Shown here piece by piece: positions 54,018 through 62,686 of a stretch of 64,000 nt of DNA. The stretch's first letter is position 1, and each line of letters opens with the position of its first letter. Made by a program: the position numbers and the translations under genes. Below the pieces are notes generated by a model. The model was not told the origin of the DNA and ran no database searches. It was given only the letters and a program-made list of their open reading frames with translations. The stretch is from Vibrio sp. HB236076. Its GTDB lineage: Bacteria > Pseudomonadota > Gammaproteobacteria > Enterobacterales > Vibrionaceae. The stretch covers positions 2,356,001-2,420,000 of the forward strand of contig NZ_CP162601.1 in assembly GCF_040957575.1 (NCBI RefSeq), in the 5' to 3' direction.

Positions 54018-54093
54018 AAGGCCAACCCGGAATCACGCCACACTTGCTAGACGCGTGCTGATTGAATACGCCATCGAGCAAGTGACTCATGAC

Positions 54094-54708
54094 TCAGCCA
54101 TGAATAAAAACTTGGGCCGCCAAGGCCAAAAAGACCACGCCAGTCACTCGGTCAATCCACACGGCGTGGCGACGGATCATAGAAACAACATGGCTTTGAG
54201 ATAACAATAACGCCATTAACGTGTACCACAACCCATCGATGAGCGTTGGCGTCGCAATCACAGTCAGCTTATCCCAATGATCGTAGTCAAGGTGAACAAA
54301 CTGGCTGAACAAAGCGATGAAAAAAAGCGCGATTTTGGGGTTGAGTAACGAAATTAATGCCCCTTCTCGCGCAGATTGATACCAAGGCACGGCATTGCCC
54401 GACGACAGTTTATCGGCAATGCCACCTTGCGAGCGCAACGCTTGCCAACCTAAATAGGCCAAGTAGCCTGCCCCAGCATAACTGACGGCATGAAAAACCA
54501 TCGGCATTTGTTGTAACACCACCGCCAGTCCAAGCAAAGTGAGCAGCGCATACACACCAATTCCCAAAGCATGAGCCCAAGCCGCGGCAATGCCATTAAC
54601 GCGCCCTCCCGCGAGAGTATGCTTGGCGACAATGGCAAGACTCGGGCCTGGTGACATCGCGCCGAGTAAAGAGACACTGAATAAAGCCAGCCAAGTAGTG
54701 AGCGTCAT
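54094..54708 (-). CDS. LysE/RhtB-family amino acid exporter
   Basis: The 204-residue exporter has the LysE fold: SVSLLGAMSPGPSLAIVAKHTLAGG (~12-36, with SPGPS motif), then about five more hydrophobic segments, LGWQALRSQGG and EGALISLLNPKIALFFIALFSQF (~115-137). RhtB proteins export homoserine, threonine and related amino acids. It is a single gene convergent to the MATE gene. The specific substrate cannot be assigned. Confidence 0.9.
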   Translation of the reverse strand: MTLTTWLALFSVSLLGAMSPGPSLAIVAKHTLAGGRVNGIAAAWAHALGIGVYALLTLLGLAVVLQQMPMVFHAVSYAGAGYLAYLGWQALRSQGGIADKLSSGNAVPWYQSAREGALISLLNPKIALFFIALFSQFVHLDYDHWDKLTVIATPTLIDGLWYTLMALLLSQSHVVSMIRRHAVWIDRVTGVVFLALAAQVFIHG

Positions 54709-54797
54709 GATGTTTCCTTGTTAAAACCGATAATGAAAGGCAATGTATAGATTACAGGCGTGAAGTGTAGCGAGCATAATACCAAAAACAAGTTTAA

Positions 54798-54830
54798 ACA
54801 CCGAGTCGCTTGCAGGTTGCGTCTCGGTGT
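54798..54830 (-). terminator. Terminator of the outer-membrane barrel gene
   Basis: ACACCGAG and CTCGGTGT arms with a further CGC/GCG inner pair, then GTTTAAAC and TTGTTTTTGG on the minus strand. Confidence 0.65.
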
Positions 54831-54876
54831 GGGAATGATTCAATGAAATGAGCCGTTTAGGCGTGATCGTTTCGCA

Positions 54877-55419
54877 CTAAAAGTTAAACCCGATCCCGGC
54901 GCTCAGGGTGCTAAAGTCCCATTCTTCAATGTCAGTGTATTCATAAGACAGATCAAGGGCAATATTGTCAGTGACATTGACTCGCAGACCCGCAGCCAGC
55001 GCCAAATCACTTTCATCATCACTGGCAGAGTCAGAAGAGTCGCTCACTTTAATCTCAGCCCGTGCCAAGCCTGCCATACCATACACTTTTAAATTGTCAG
55101 ACAACGAATACGTGGGGCCAGCGAGTAAAGAGAGGTAATTGATCTCAACCTCTATATCACTGGTATAGGATTCGCTGCTCTTTGTGTAGGTCAGTGAACT
55201 GATAAAGCCAATTTTATCGTCGGATTGATAGGTGTATTTGAGGTTAATGCCGGCAGGATCATCGATAAGCCCATTGCCGGTGTCATCGCCAGTATCAATG
55301 TCGGTACTAGCGTAGCCTACCGATAAAGCTTGTTGAGGATTCAGTAATTGTTCAGCCATCACACTGCCTGATGTGGTGAGCCCGGTGATCAAAGCGCATA
55401 AAAGCGTCGTCTTTTTCAT
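54877..55419 (-). CDS. OmpX/Ail-like outer membrane beta-barrel protein
   Basis: The 180-residue protein starts MKKTTLLCALITGLTTSGSV, a signal peptide probably cleaved at VMA-EQ. The mature part shows eight amphipathic beta strands with Ail/Lom/OmpX character and the C-terminal Phe (AGIGFNF) recognised by BAM. Loops are rich in Asp/Ser (SDSSDSASDDESD), suggesting cation binding or surface exposure. The start at 55419 places the signal peptide correctly; an upstream in-frame ATG at 55458 is rejected. A near-consensus CRP box lies about 85 bases upstream. Confidence 0.82.
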   Translation of the reverse strand: MKKTTLLCALITGLTTSGSVMAEQLLNPQQALSVGYASTDIDTGDDTGNGLIDDPAGINLKYTYQSDDKIGFISSLTYTKSSESYTSDIEVEINYLSLLAGPTYSLSDNLKVYGMAGLARAEIKVSDSSDSASDDESDLALAAGLRVNVTDNIALDLSYEYTDIEEWDFSTLSAGIGFNF

Positions 55420-55504
55420 ATTCGCTAGCCATTTTTGATGTTGTTGTTTAATAAGCAAAAGATCTCATAATTAAACAAGTATGGGCAGAGACACACACCT
55501 TTAA

Positions 55505-55520
55505 TGTGATCCATATCATA
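55505..55520 (-). promoter_or_regulatory. CRP-like site near the barrel gene
   Basis: TGTGA-TCCATA-TCATA, one mismatch to TGTGA-N6-TCACA, upstream of the minus-strand barrel gene. Confidence 0.45.
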
Positions 55521-55793
55521 TAAAATATCGATGAATAACACGCGATCATCATAGTTAACCATTTGAAAGATTTATATAAAGTGGATTGGTGCTCAGTACA
55601 CTTTAATCTTGTGCTGATGAACAACTGAACAATAAACAACAAACTGCTAACATGCGCGCCTTGAACACATGCCATGATCACCACTGAAAATAAATTTAAT
55701 TAGACAAAGAAACATTAACTTGATGAATATTGCCAAACTGTAATAAAACAATGTTTTTTAATGAAGATAAATTACTACGGAAAGGGATTGGTA

Positions 55794-55809
55794 TGTGATA
55801 TAAATCACA
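55794..55809 (+). promoter_or_regulatory. Perfect CRP core site upstream of the kinase-like gene
   Basis: TGTGA-TATAAA-TCACA matches the CRP core consensus exactly and ends 37 bases before ATG 55847. This closeness would suit repression or a very short leader. No gene lies elsewhere in 55459-55793. Confidence 0.65.
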
Positions 55810-55846
55810 CCATGAGAATGTTACTAAACGTTACAAGATAAAAATT

Positions 55847-56599
55847 ATGTTACTGGAAAAATGCATTGATTACATTGATAGCAACACTGTCGGAGTGACT
55901 AAAATCATTGATGAAAGCAAGGTTTACTGGCTTAAAATCAATGGGGAAGACAAGTCGAACTTCATCCGTAAGTGCTCTGCTTTTATCTCACATGTGAGCT
56001 TTCTTTCTTTTCTTCAGACTAAATCAACACTCGACTCTTTTGAAAGATTTGAACACGAAAGAGTTATGCTGCACTTTTTAAGTGCAAATGGCTTCAATGT
56101 GCCTGAAATCGAATTAGAAGGTGAAGGTTATTTCGTAACGGCAGATAAGGGCGTTCAGCTTAAAAACTTACCGGAAGAACGAATTACCGATGACTTGTTA
56201 GCGAACTTATTTACTCTATTTGCTCGCCTGCACAATACCCAAGTTGCCCATGGCCGCCCCGCCTTGCGCGATATTTTAGTCGACAATCACGATCAGATCA
56301 GCTTGATTGATTTTGAAGAGTCGACCATGGACGCGAATTCTAGCCTTAAAGCACGAGATATCTTTTTGTTATTGATGGATTTGTGTCGTTTAACGTCAGT
56401 AACTGAACAACGTAAACTCGCGGCATTAATGACTTGGAAAAACCAAGTTAGCTCAGAAGAGTGGCAAAGTTTGCAGAAAATTTTTCGCTTTGCAAACAAG
56501 TGCCGCTGGATAGCGAAAACCGTTTTATCGGTCAAACCCAAAAACCGAGCTTCCCAACAGTTAATTGCCACCTTAACCTTATTAGAGCGCGCATTTTAA
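55847..56599 (+). CDS. Kinase-like protein (BUD32/LPS-kinase type fold)
   Basis: The 250-residue cytoplasmic protein has a small-lobe Lys/Glu pair region and the hinge segment EGYFVTADKGVQLKNLP (~91-107). The catalytic loop-like VAHGRPALRDILVDNHDQISLIDFEES (~137-163) has His, Gly-Arg-Pro, Arg-Asp-Ile-Leu and the metal Asp in IDFE. This layout fits RIO/BUD32/WaaP-like small kinases. The HRD-type Asp is replaced by the HGRP/RDIL variant, so activity is uncertain. It may phosphorylate LPS or a protein. It stands alone behind a perfect CRP site. Confidence 0.7.
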   Translation: MLLEKCIDYIDSNTVGVTKIIDESKVYWLKINGEDKSNFIRKCSAFISHVSFLSFLQTKSTLDSFERFEHERVMLHFLSANGFNVPEIELEGEGYFVTADKGVQLKNLPEERITDDLLANLFTLFARLHNTQVAHGRPALRDILVDNHDQISLIDFEESTMDANSSLKARDIFLLLMDLCRLTSVTEQRKLAALMTWKNQVSSEEWQSLQKIFRFANKCRWIAKTVLSVKPKNRASQQLIATLTLLERAF

Positions 56600-56627
56600 A
56601 CCGCCTTCATGACTCAAACGAGTACTC

Positions 56628-56650
56628 ACCACGCCGTCAAACGGCGTGGT
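56628..56650 (+). terminator. Hairpin after the kinase-like gene
   Basis: ACCACGCCGT and ACGGCGTGGT, 10-bp perfect arms with a CAA loop, 28 bases after the stop. There is no U tract. Confidence 0.55.
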
Positions 56651-56983
56651 AAGCCAATCACAGCGAACAGCCCAAACGTCTTACTAGATTGAGCGTTATA
56701 AACAGAACTATAATTTAAGCTTTGTCCCACTCTATGACTTTTTTGTTTGAAAAAAAGGTCATTTTATGGTCTTTTGTTCTTAACTCACTAACGTGAGCGA
56801 CAATAAACGATTGCCATGAGGCACGGTCATCTCATGATGACCCAGGAAAGGAATTCCGTTTACTTGTTTAAAACAATAGTTCACAGGTGCTGATCGTTTC
56901 TTCTGAGCAACACCTCTCTCCTTTCTTTGTCCGCTCATCGCAATACCAAACTCAAATACCCAATTGAACTAAGGGAATATTCA
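56651..56983 (+). promoter_or_regulatory. Long structured leader region of the AGCS symporter gene
   Basis: No gene is seen. GGTCATC-TCAT-GATGACC (56825-56842) is a strong hairpin. AGGTG...CACCT (56885-56915) forms a second one, followed by TCTCTCCTTTCTTTG, which looks like a pyrimidine-rich release tract. The glycine riboswitch common before this gene type was looked for and its core blocks were not found. Confidence 0.4.
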
Positions 56984-58495
56984 ATGCAGTCATTTGTAGA
57001 CTTTATAAATGGAATAATATGGAGCCCAACGCTGATCTATCTTTGTCTTGGTGCCGGTTTGTTTTACTCTATCCTCACGCGCTTTGTTCAAGTTCGCCAC
57101 TTTAAAGAAATGTGCCGACTTTTGGTGTCAAACAAGAGCTCAACAAAAGGGATTTCATCCTTCCAGGCTTTGGCCGTCTCTCTCTCTGGTCGTGTCGGCA
57201 CTGGTAATATCGCAGGTGTTGCTGCTGCTATCGGCTTTGGTGGCCCTGGTGCGGTATTTTGGATGTGGATGGTGGCTTTTTTTGGTGCTGCGACCGCTTA
57301 TGCCGAATCTACCCTGGCTCAGATCTATAAAGAGGAAGAAGAAGGTCAATTTCGAGGTGGTCCTGCTTACTATATTGAAAAAGCTCTTGGCCAAAAATGG
57401 TATGCCTGGATCTTTGCTATTGCGACCATTTTTGCGTGTGGCGTGCTACTCCCTGGCGTACAATCAAACAGCATAGGTAATGCGGTAGAAGCGGCCTTCG
57501 GGTCTGGTGATATGATTGAAACGACGTTGGGGACTTTCAGCTTTGCTAAAGTGCTAACAGGGACAGTGATTGCCATTATTTTAGCCTTCATCATTTTTGG
57601 TGGTGTGAAACGCATTGCCAGCTTTACTCAAATCGTTGTGCCTTTCATGGCTCTTGCTTATATCATCACAGCTTTTGTGATCTTGCTGTTGAACATCGAT
57701 AAAATCCCAAGTGTATTCTCACTCATCATTAGCGATGCTTTTACGCCGATGGCCGGCTTTGGCGCAGCAATTGGTTGGGGGGTAAAACGCGGGGTGTATT
57801 CCAATGAAGCAGGACAAGGGACTGGCCCACACGCTGCCGCTGCCGCCAATGTAGAGCACCCGGCACAGCAAGGTTTAGTACAATCTTTCTCTATATACAT
57901 CGATACATTATTAGTCTGCTCGGCCACTGCCTTTATGATCATCATTACTGGGGCTTACAACGTACAAGGTCCTGATGGTGCTTTTCTGATACAAAACCTT
58001 TCTGCGGATATTTCTGCCAATGGCCCTGTATTTACCCAAATGGCGATCGAAAGTGCACTGCCTGGCATCGGCAAGCCCTTTATTGCAATTGCCCTGTTCT
58101 TCTTTGCCTTTACTACGATTTTGGCTTATTACTACATCGCGGAAACCAACGTCGCGTACATCCGTCGTACGGTGAAATTGGAAGGGCTTAAGTTTATCTT
58201 AAAACTGGTTCTTATCGCCTCGGTATTCTATGGCACCGTTAAAACCGCGAACCTAGCTTGGGCTATGGGTGATGTTGGGGTTGGCCTGATGGCTTGGCTT
58301 AACATCATTGGTATTTTGATTATCTTTTTTGTTGCCAAACCGGCTTTGGCGGTTCTGAAAGACTATGAAGAACAGCAGCAAGCCGGTGTTGAAGAATACA
58401 CATTCGATCCTAAGAAACTCGGTATAAAAGGCGCAACCTATTGGGAAAAACGCCTCGAACGCCAGAAGAAAACCTCTGACATCGATCCTGTCTAA
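56984..58495 (+). CDS. Alanine/glycine:sodium symporter (AGCS family)
   Basis: The 503-residue carrier has about 11 hydrophobic segments and the AGCS signatures: TRFVQVRHFKEM (~32-43), FQALAVSLSGRVGTGNIAGVAAAIGFGGPGAVFWMW around residues 60-95 (core SGRVGTGNIAGVA), and GVKRGVYSNEAGQGTGPHAAAAA (~268-290). It imports alanine and/or glycine with Na+. The ATG at 56984 (MQSFVDF) has AAGGGA upstream, while the in-frame start at 56927 adds 19 hydrophilic residues without a ribosome site. A strong terminator follows. Confidence 0.93.
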   Translation: MQSFVDFINGIIWSPTLIYLCLGAGLFYSILTRFVQVRHFKEMCRLLVSNKSSTKGISSFQALAVSLSGRVGTGNIAGVAAAIGFGGPGAVFWMWMVAFFGAATAYAESTLAQIYKEEEEGQFRGGPAYYIEKALGQKWYAWIFAIATIFACGVLLPGVQSNSIGNAVEAAFGSGDMIETTLGTFSFAKVLTGTVIAIILAFIIFGGVKRIASFTQIVVPFMALAYIITAFVILLLNIDKIPSVFSLIISDAFTPMAGFGAAIGWGVKRGVYSNEAGQGTGPHAAAAANVEHPAQQGLVQSFSIYIDTLLVCSATAFMIIITGAYNVQGPDGAFLIQNLSADISANGPVFTQMAIESALPGIGKPFIAIALFFFAFTTILAYYYIAETNVAYIRRTVKLEGLKFILKLVLIASVFYGTVKTANLAWAMGDVGVGLMAWLNIIGILIIFFVAKPALAVLKDYEEQQQAGVEEYTFDPKKLGIKGATYWEKRLERQKKTSDIDPV

Positions 58496-58526
58496 GGGCC
58501 TTCACTCTAGCGACATCAGCTAAAAA

Positions 58527-58560
58527 AACCGCCAGCTCTGAATGAACTGGCGGTTTTTTA
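58527..58560 (+). terminator. AGCS gene terminator
   Basis: AACCGCCAG and CTGGCGGTT arms with an 11-base loop, followed by TTTTATTT. Confidence 0.85.
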
Positions 58561-58580
58561 TTTCGCGTTAACTCTCTTAG

Positions 58581-58727
58581 ACCAATCTAACTAAGTAGCT
58601 GGTCACTCTCGCGGGTTAAAAAACTCGATAACATCGTTAACAAAATAACCTGTAGAGTAACGACTTAGATTCCGTTCTTGATAAGAGAAGGTTTGACTTG
58701 TTCTTAAGCTTGATCCCTGCGCTATCA
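58581..58727. mobile_element. MITE-like element, decayed copy
   Basis: This is a second copy of the element at 41232-41408, starting ACCAATCTAACT and ending at CTGCGCTATCA. Many point changes are present and the right inverted repeat AGATTGGTAT is missing. The copy ends one base from the stop codon of the convergent BASS gene. Confidence 0.7.
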
Positions 58728-58728
58728 C

Positions 58729-59652
58729 TTACTTCTGCTCAGAAGAAGCGGGTTTTTTCGACCAAATACCGGCCAAAGTAGAACCAGATAAGTTGTGCCA
58801 AATGGAAAACAAAGTCCCGGGTACGGCTGACACTGGCGTGAAAAATTTCATCGCCAATGCCGTTGCTAACCCTGAATTTTGCAATCCGACTTCAAACGCA
58901 ATCGTTCGGCAAACTTGCTGTGAAAAGCCCAAGCAACGGCATATCCAATACCCCATAAAGAGCCCCATTCCATTGTGCACGATCACGGCTAATGCCACTA
59001 TTAATCCTATTTGCTGAATATTGCTCTGATTAAGTGCGACAACAATAGCAATGATGACGACAATCGCCACCATAGAAATCAGCGGTAAAATCGGCGAAAT
59101 TACCTGAGTGAGCGGCCGTAAGAACACGTTGGCAAACACCCCGATAGCCACAGGTAACAGCACAATTTTCACCAGGCTTGCCAGCATTGACCACATTGGG
59201 ACATCGACGGTTTGCCCGGCAAAGATTTCAACCAGTAACGGCGTTAAGACCACCCCAAGTAATGTGGATACAGCGGTCATAGAAATCGACAAGGCCACAT
59301 CCCCCTTCGCTAAATAACACATCACGTTAGACGACGTTCCCCCCGCCACACTGCCAACTAAAACCATCCCAACGGTTAATGCGCTATCAAAATGAAAGAG
59401 AAAACTGACGAACAACGCAGCAAGAGGCATGATGGAAAATTGCAAGAACAAACCCGCGACAATCGCCCAGCGATGACGGACGACATTGGTAAAATCTTTC
59501 GGCGTCAAGGTTAACCCCATCGCCAACATGATAACCGTCAGTAGTGGCACAATCTGGCTTTTTAATGGCACAAAAAGTTGCGGCTGCTGATAAGCAATAA
59601 ATGACAGTAATACTGCCCATAGAGGAAATAATTGCGTGATAAAATTGAGCAT
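58729..59652 (-). CDS. Bile acid:sodium symporter (BASS)-family transporter
   Basis: The 307-residue protein has nine to ten hydrophobic segments. BASS/SBF signatures are PLLTVIMLAMGLTLTPKDF (~34-52), VLVGSVAGGTSSNVMCYLAKGDVALSISM in two parts (~100-128) and the crossover FEVGLQNSGLATALAMKFF (~252-270), with the sodium-site residues E, Q and N. Members carry organic anions, pantoate or pyruvate, so the substrate is open. The start MLNFIT at 59652 begins at the first membrane segment; the upstream start at 59757 would add 35 poorly fitting residues. The stop abuts the decayed repeat copy. Confidence 0.9.
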   Translation of the reverse strand: MLNFITQLFPLWAVLLSFIAYQQPQLFVPLKSQIVPLLTVIMLAMGLTLTPKDFTNVVRHRWAIVAGLFLQFSIMPLAALFVSFLFHFDSALTVGMVLVGSVAGGTSSNVMCYLAKGDVALSISMTAVSTLLGVVLTPLLVEIFAGQTVDVPMWSMLASLVKIVLLPVAIGVFANVFLRPLTQVISPILPLISMVAIVVIIAIVVALNQSNIQQIGLIVALAVIVHNGMGLFMGYWICRCLGFSQQVCRTIAFEVGLQNSGLATALAMKFFTPVSAVPGTLFSIWHNLSGSTLAGIWSKKPASSEQK

Positions 59653-59740
59653 AATTTTGCTCTCGTCCTTGTAATGATTATGGACAAGTAAAACTACCGA
59701 AGCTGATAAGCAGTTACAATAACGAATGTGAAATAAATAA

Positions 59741-59770
59741 AAAAAGCTCGACCACACAGTGCTCGAGCTT
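59741..59770 (-). terminator. satP terminator
   Basis: AAGCTCGA and TCGAGCTT arms; on the minus strand the stem is followed by TTTTTTATTTATTT. Confidence 0.8.
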
Positions 59771-59811
59771 CTTCAATTAACCTTGATTAAAGCGAAAAAT
59801 CGCCATGTTAT

Positions 59812-60402
59812 TTAAGCGGTTACCGTGGCAGCTTGTGGCGCCTTTTTCTCGCCAATTGGCAAGACTGTACGGCCGTATTCTTGGTTCAAGACTTGTGCCA
59901 TAGCAAAGTAAATCGCACTTGCACCACAGAAAATACCTTCGAAGCCCGCGATAATACCGATAGCTTTAATGCCAGTAAAATCGTGAATCGCCAGCAAGGC
60001 AAACAAAATCGTTAGAGAGCCAAACACCACTTGCTTCGCGACTGGGTAGTTCAAAGAGCCAATAAACATAAAGCCGGTAAAAATGCCCCACAGCGTTAGA
60101 TACCACCCCATGAAGTGCGCCGGGCTAGCAGGGAAGCCCATTTTAGGCAAAGCGATTAAGCCGACTAAGGTTAACCAAAATAGACCATAAGAGGTAAAGG
60201 CTGTGGTACCAAAAGTATCGCCGCGTTTAAAACACATGCAGCCAACGATGACTTGGCTCAAACCACCGTAAAAAATGCCCATTGCTAAGATCATTGAATC
60301 GAGTGGAAAAAAACCAGCATTGTGAATATTTAATAACACTGTTGTCATACCAAAGCCCATTAGACCTAATGGCGCTGGATTGGCAAGTTTCGTTGACATC
60401 AA
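59812..60402 (-). CDS. satP: Acetate/succinate transporter SatP (YaaH family)
   Basis: The 196-residue protein is very close to E. coli SatP. It starts [21 protein letters not shown] (NPAPLGL signature, ~7-13) and has six hydrophobic segments. [21 protein letters not shown] (~69-89) and the tail [31 protein letters not shown] in two parts (~154-184) are also present. SatP is a hexameric proton-coupled acetate/succinate channel-like carrier. The start may be 60402 or 60399 (MM). Together with poxB in this window it could handle acetate overflow, though the two are not linked. Confidence 0.92.
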   Translation of the reverse strand: MMSTKLANPAPLGLMGFGMTTVLLNIHNAGFFPLDSMILAMGIFYGGLSQVIVGCMCFKRGDTFGTTAFTSYGLFWLTLVGLIALPKMGFPASPAHFMGWYLTLWGIFTGFMFIGSLNYPVAKQVVFGSLTILFALLAIHDFTGIKAIGIIAGFEGIFCGASAIYFAMAQVLNQEYGRTVLPIGEKKAPQAATVTA

Positions 60403-60573
60403 CCTTTACCCTAATTAAAAGTGAATAAAATTGCGCCAATAGAGCGCAAAACCGAGGCGGATTCTACAGACTAAACACAGAAAAATAAATCAATTTAAAC
60501 CAATAAATCGCATGAATAGTAGGCAAAAATGATAATACTCAATAGTTCAAGGCTTTAGAGGTCCACTTAAAAC

Positions 60574-60607
60574 AAAAAAGGTGACAGACCATTATGTCTA
60601 TCACCTT
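60574..60607 (-). terminator. Terminator of the 62.5-60.7 kb chemoreceptor
   Basis: AAGGTGA and TCACCTT outer arms plus AGAC/GTCT inner pairs, then TTTTTTG on the minus strand. The rest of 60403-60656 contains no gene. Confidence 0.82.
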
Positions 60608-60656
60608 ATTATCAAATCAAAGTCGCTGATATCTATCCGCTCTTATCGGGTCGATG

Positions 60657-62528
60657 TTAAACGGTAAATTTCCCCAGTACCTGATGCTGCGCTTTGACAA
60701 AATCGACTTGTTGCTCCGTCGCTTTATTGGCTTGGGTCGCATTGTCGGTCACTTCTTGCGTGATTTGTTTAATGTTAACGGTATTGGTATTGATCTCTTC
60801 CGCTACCAAGCTTTGCTCTTCGGCTGCCGAGGCAATTTGGATGTTCATATCACTGATTTTTTGGATAGCGTGATAAATCTGTTGCAGAGCATCTTCTACA
60901 TGGCCAGCGTTTTCGACAGTTTCTTCTGAGGCTCCTTTACTTTGTCGCATTGCACTGACTACGGAATCAGCACTGGTGTGCAACTGAGCAATAATCGTGT
61001 GAATTTCTGTGGTCGAGTCTTGCGTTCGACTGGCTAACGAGCGAACTTCATCAGCAACCACAGCAAACCCTCGGCCATACTCCCCCGCTCTTGCCGCTTC
61101 AATCGCTGCATTGAGCGCCAACAAATTGGTTTGTTCAGCAATATCACTAATGACTTTTAGCACGGTATCGATATCCGTTGTAGCGCTTTTTAGCTTTTCA
61201 ACTTCGCTGGTCGAGCGTTCAATAGTTTGTGACAGCACATGTATATTCTGTGTGGTTTTCGCCACTAACTCACTGCCGGTTTGCGCTGATTTTTCGGCCT
61301 CTTGCGCCGCGGCAGCCGCCCCTTGGGCGTTATTGGCCACGTCGTTGGACGTCACGGACATTTCATGCATGGCCGTCGCCAATTGTTCAATTTGCTCGAG
61401 CTGTAAACCCATGGCTTTCGCCGATGTACTCGCTCCTTGCTTGGTGCTCTCTGTCCCATCAAGTATCTTGTCTGCCAGCAGCTTAAGATCTTTGATTTGT
61501 TGTTGTAACGCTTGAGTGAACACATTGAAATTTTGTGATAATTGAGCAAATTCAGCATCAATATCAGTGTTTAATCGCTGAGTTAAATCACCACTGCCCG
61601 AAGCTACGCCTTCCATTCTTTGATTGAGTAAACGAAGAGGAGTCATTAATTTCTTCATCAATAAGCCAAGCAGCAGCATAGAGATAAGCAAAGCAATCAC
61701 ACTATAAATAATGGCATTATTGCGAATTTCAGTAACCGTGCTATATGCCGCTTGCTGGTCAATCACAGCGCCGACATACCAGTTTTGTCCGGCGATTTTT
61801 GTAAACTCAACGATTCTCTCCTCGCCAGAATTGAGCTGGGTATGAAGCACTTTATTAGTGGTTAAATCGACATTGGGGAGAAATTGCGCCATTTTTTGGC
61901 CATTAAGAGCCGCATCCGGGTGAGCCAACACCACTTGCTGATCGGTGACAATGAATAGATACCCCGAGTCCAGAGCCACATCATTTACCATCTCAGACAA
62001 GGTCTTTAAACTCATGTCGAAAAACAGCGCCCCTTTAAACTCGCCAGTCGCTTGTAATGGCGTGGCAATCGAAATCAGTATGTCGCCAGTCACCGCGTCG
62101 GCATAAGGAGCGGTAATGATGAGTTGATTGCGCTCTTTCGCATCTTGATACCAAGGTCGAGTACGCGCATCCCACTCACTACCGGGATCCCAATTTGGAT
62201 CGCCGGAAATCGCTTTGCCGTCGGTTTCCATACCGCCGCCAACCAATAAAAAGTTTTGGTGCAGTGTCGGGTTTTCAATTACGTCGGTAATACCCGCTCG
62301 CGACAGATCGTTATTCGCTAATGATGTTACGTATTGCGCTTGCGCTTTTCGGGCATCAAGTACGTAAGAAACTGTGCGACTGACACCGTTAATAGTATCG
62401 CGCGTGGTTTGAGCAATCTGCTGTTCTACTGCAGATTTAATCGTTAGGTACTGACTAATACTCAATAAAGAGATTGAAACAATCAGCAGAAATGAGGAGG
62501 CAATGACCACTTTATAACTAAACTTCAT
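60657..62528 (-). CDS. Methyl-accepting chemotaxis protein with amino-acid-type dCache_1 sensor
   Basis: The 623-residue receptor has membrane segments at ~9-28 and ~272-294, a periplasmic dCache_1 domain and HAMP (~295-347). The signalling domain has tip [23 protein letters not shown]. The sensor contains the pattern R-P-W, Y-A-D and D with spacing 0, +2, +18, +20 and +47, identical to the free-amino-acid motif of PctA-like receptors (from memory of that work). A Trp replaces the usual Tyr five residues before the Arg. An amino acid ligand is therefore likely. No CheR-binding tail is seen. Confidence 0.92.
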   Translation of the reverse strand: MKFSYKVVIASSFLLIVSISLLSISQYLTIKSAVEQQIAQTTRDTINGVSRTVSYVLDARKAQAQYVTSLANNDLSRAGITDVIENPTLHQNFLLVGGGMETDGKAISGDPNWDPGSEWDARTRPWYQDAKERNQLIITAPYADAVTGDILISIATPLQATGEFKGALFFDMSLKTLSEMVNDVALDSGYLFIVTDQQVVLAHPDAALNGQKMAQFLPNVDLTTNKVLHTQLNSGEERIVEFTKIAGQNWYVGAVIDQQAAYSTVTEIRNNAIIYSVIALLISMLLLGLLMKKLMTPLRLLNQRMEGVASGSGDLTQRLNTDIDAEFAQLSQNFNVFTQALQQQIKDLKLLADKILDGTESTKQGASTSAKAMGLQLEQIEQLATAMHEMSVTSNDVANNAQGAAAAAQEAEKSAQTGSELVAKTTQNIHVLSQTIERSTSEVEKLKSATTDIDTVLKVISDIAEQTNLLALNAAIEAARAGEYGRGFAVVADEVRSLASRTQDSTTEIHTIIAQLHTSADSVVSAMRQSKGASEETVENAGHVEDALQQIYHAIQKISDMNIQIASAAEEQSLVAEEINTNTVNIKQITQEVTDNATQANKATEQQVDFVKAQHQVLGKFTV

Positions 62529-62686
62529 AATGGACTTCCGTGTTGTATTGTAAAAAAGATCGCTCAGCGGTACTAAAACACCTATTGATAGATCTAATGA
62601 ATATTACGCTCTATTAGAGCCTAGGTATAGCGGTAAGTGACTTAACACACCATGGGCGAGTGCTCCATCACGTTGCTATGTCTTAG

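Noticed and set aside
56700..56980. Tandem glycine riboswitch in front of the AGCS gene
   Set aside because: The conserved core blocks (such as CCGAAGG and CAGGCAAAAGGAC) were not found on the plus strand.
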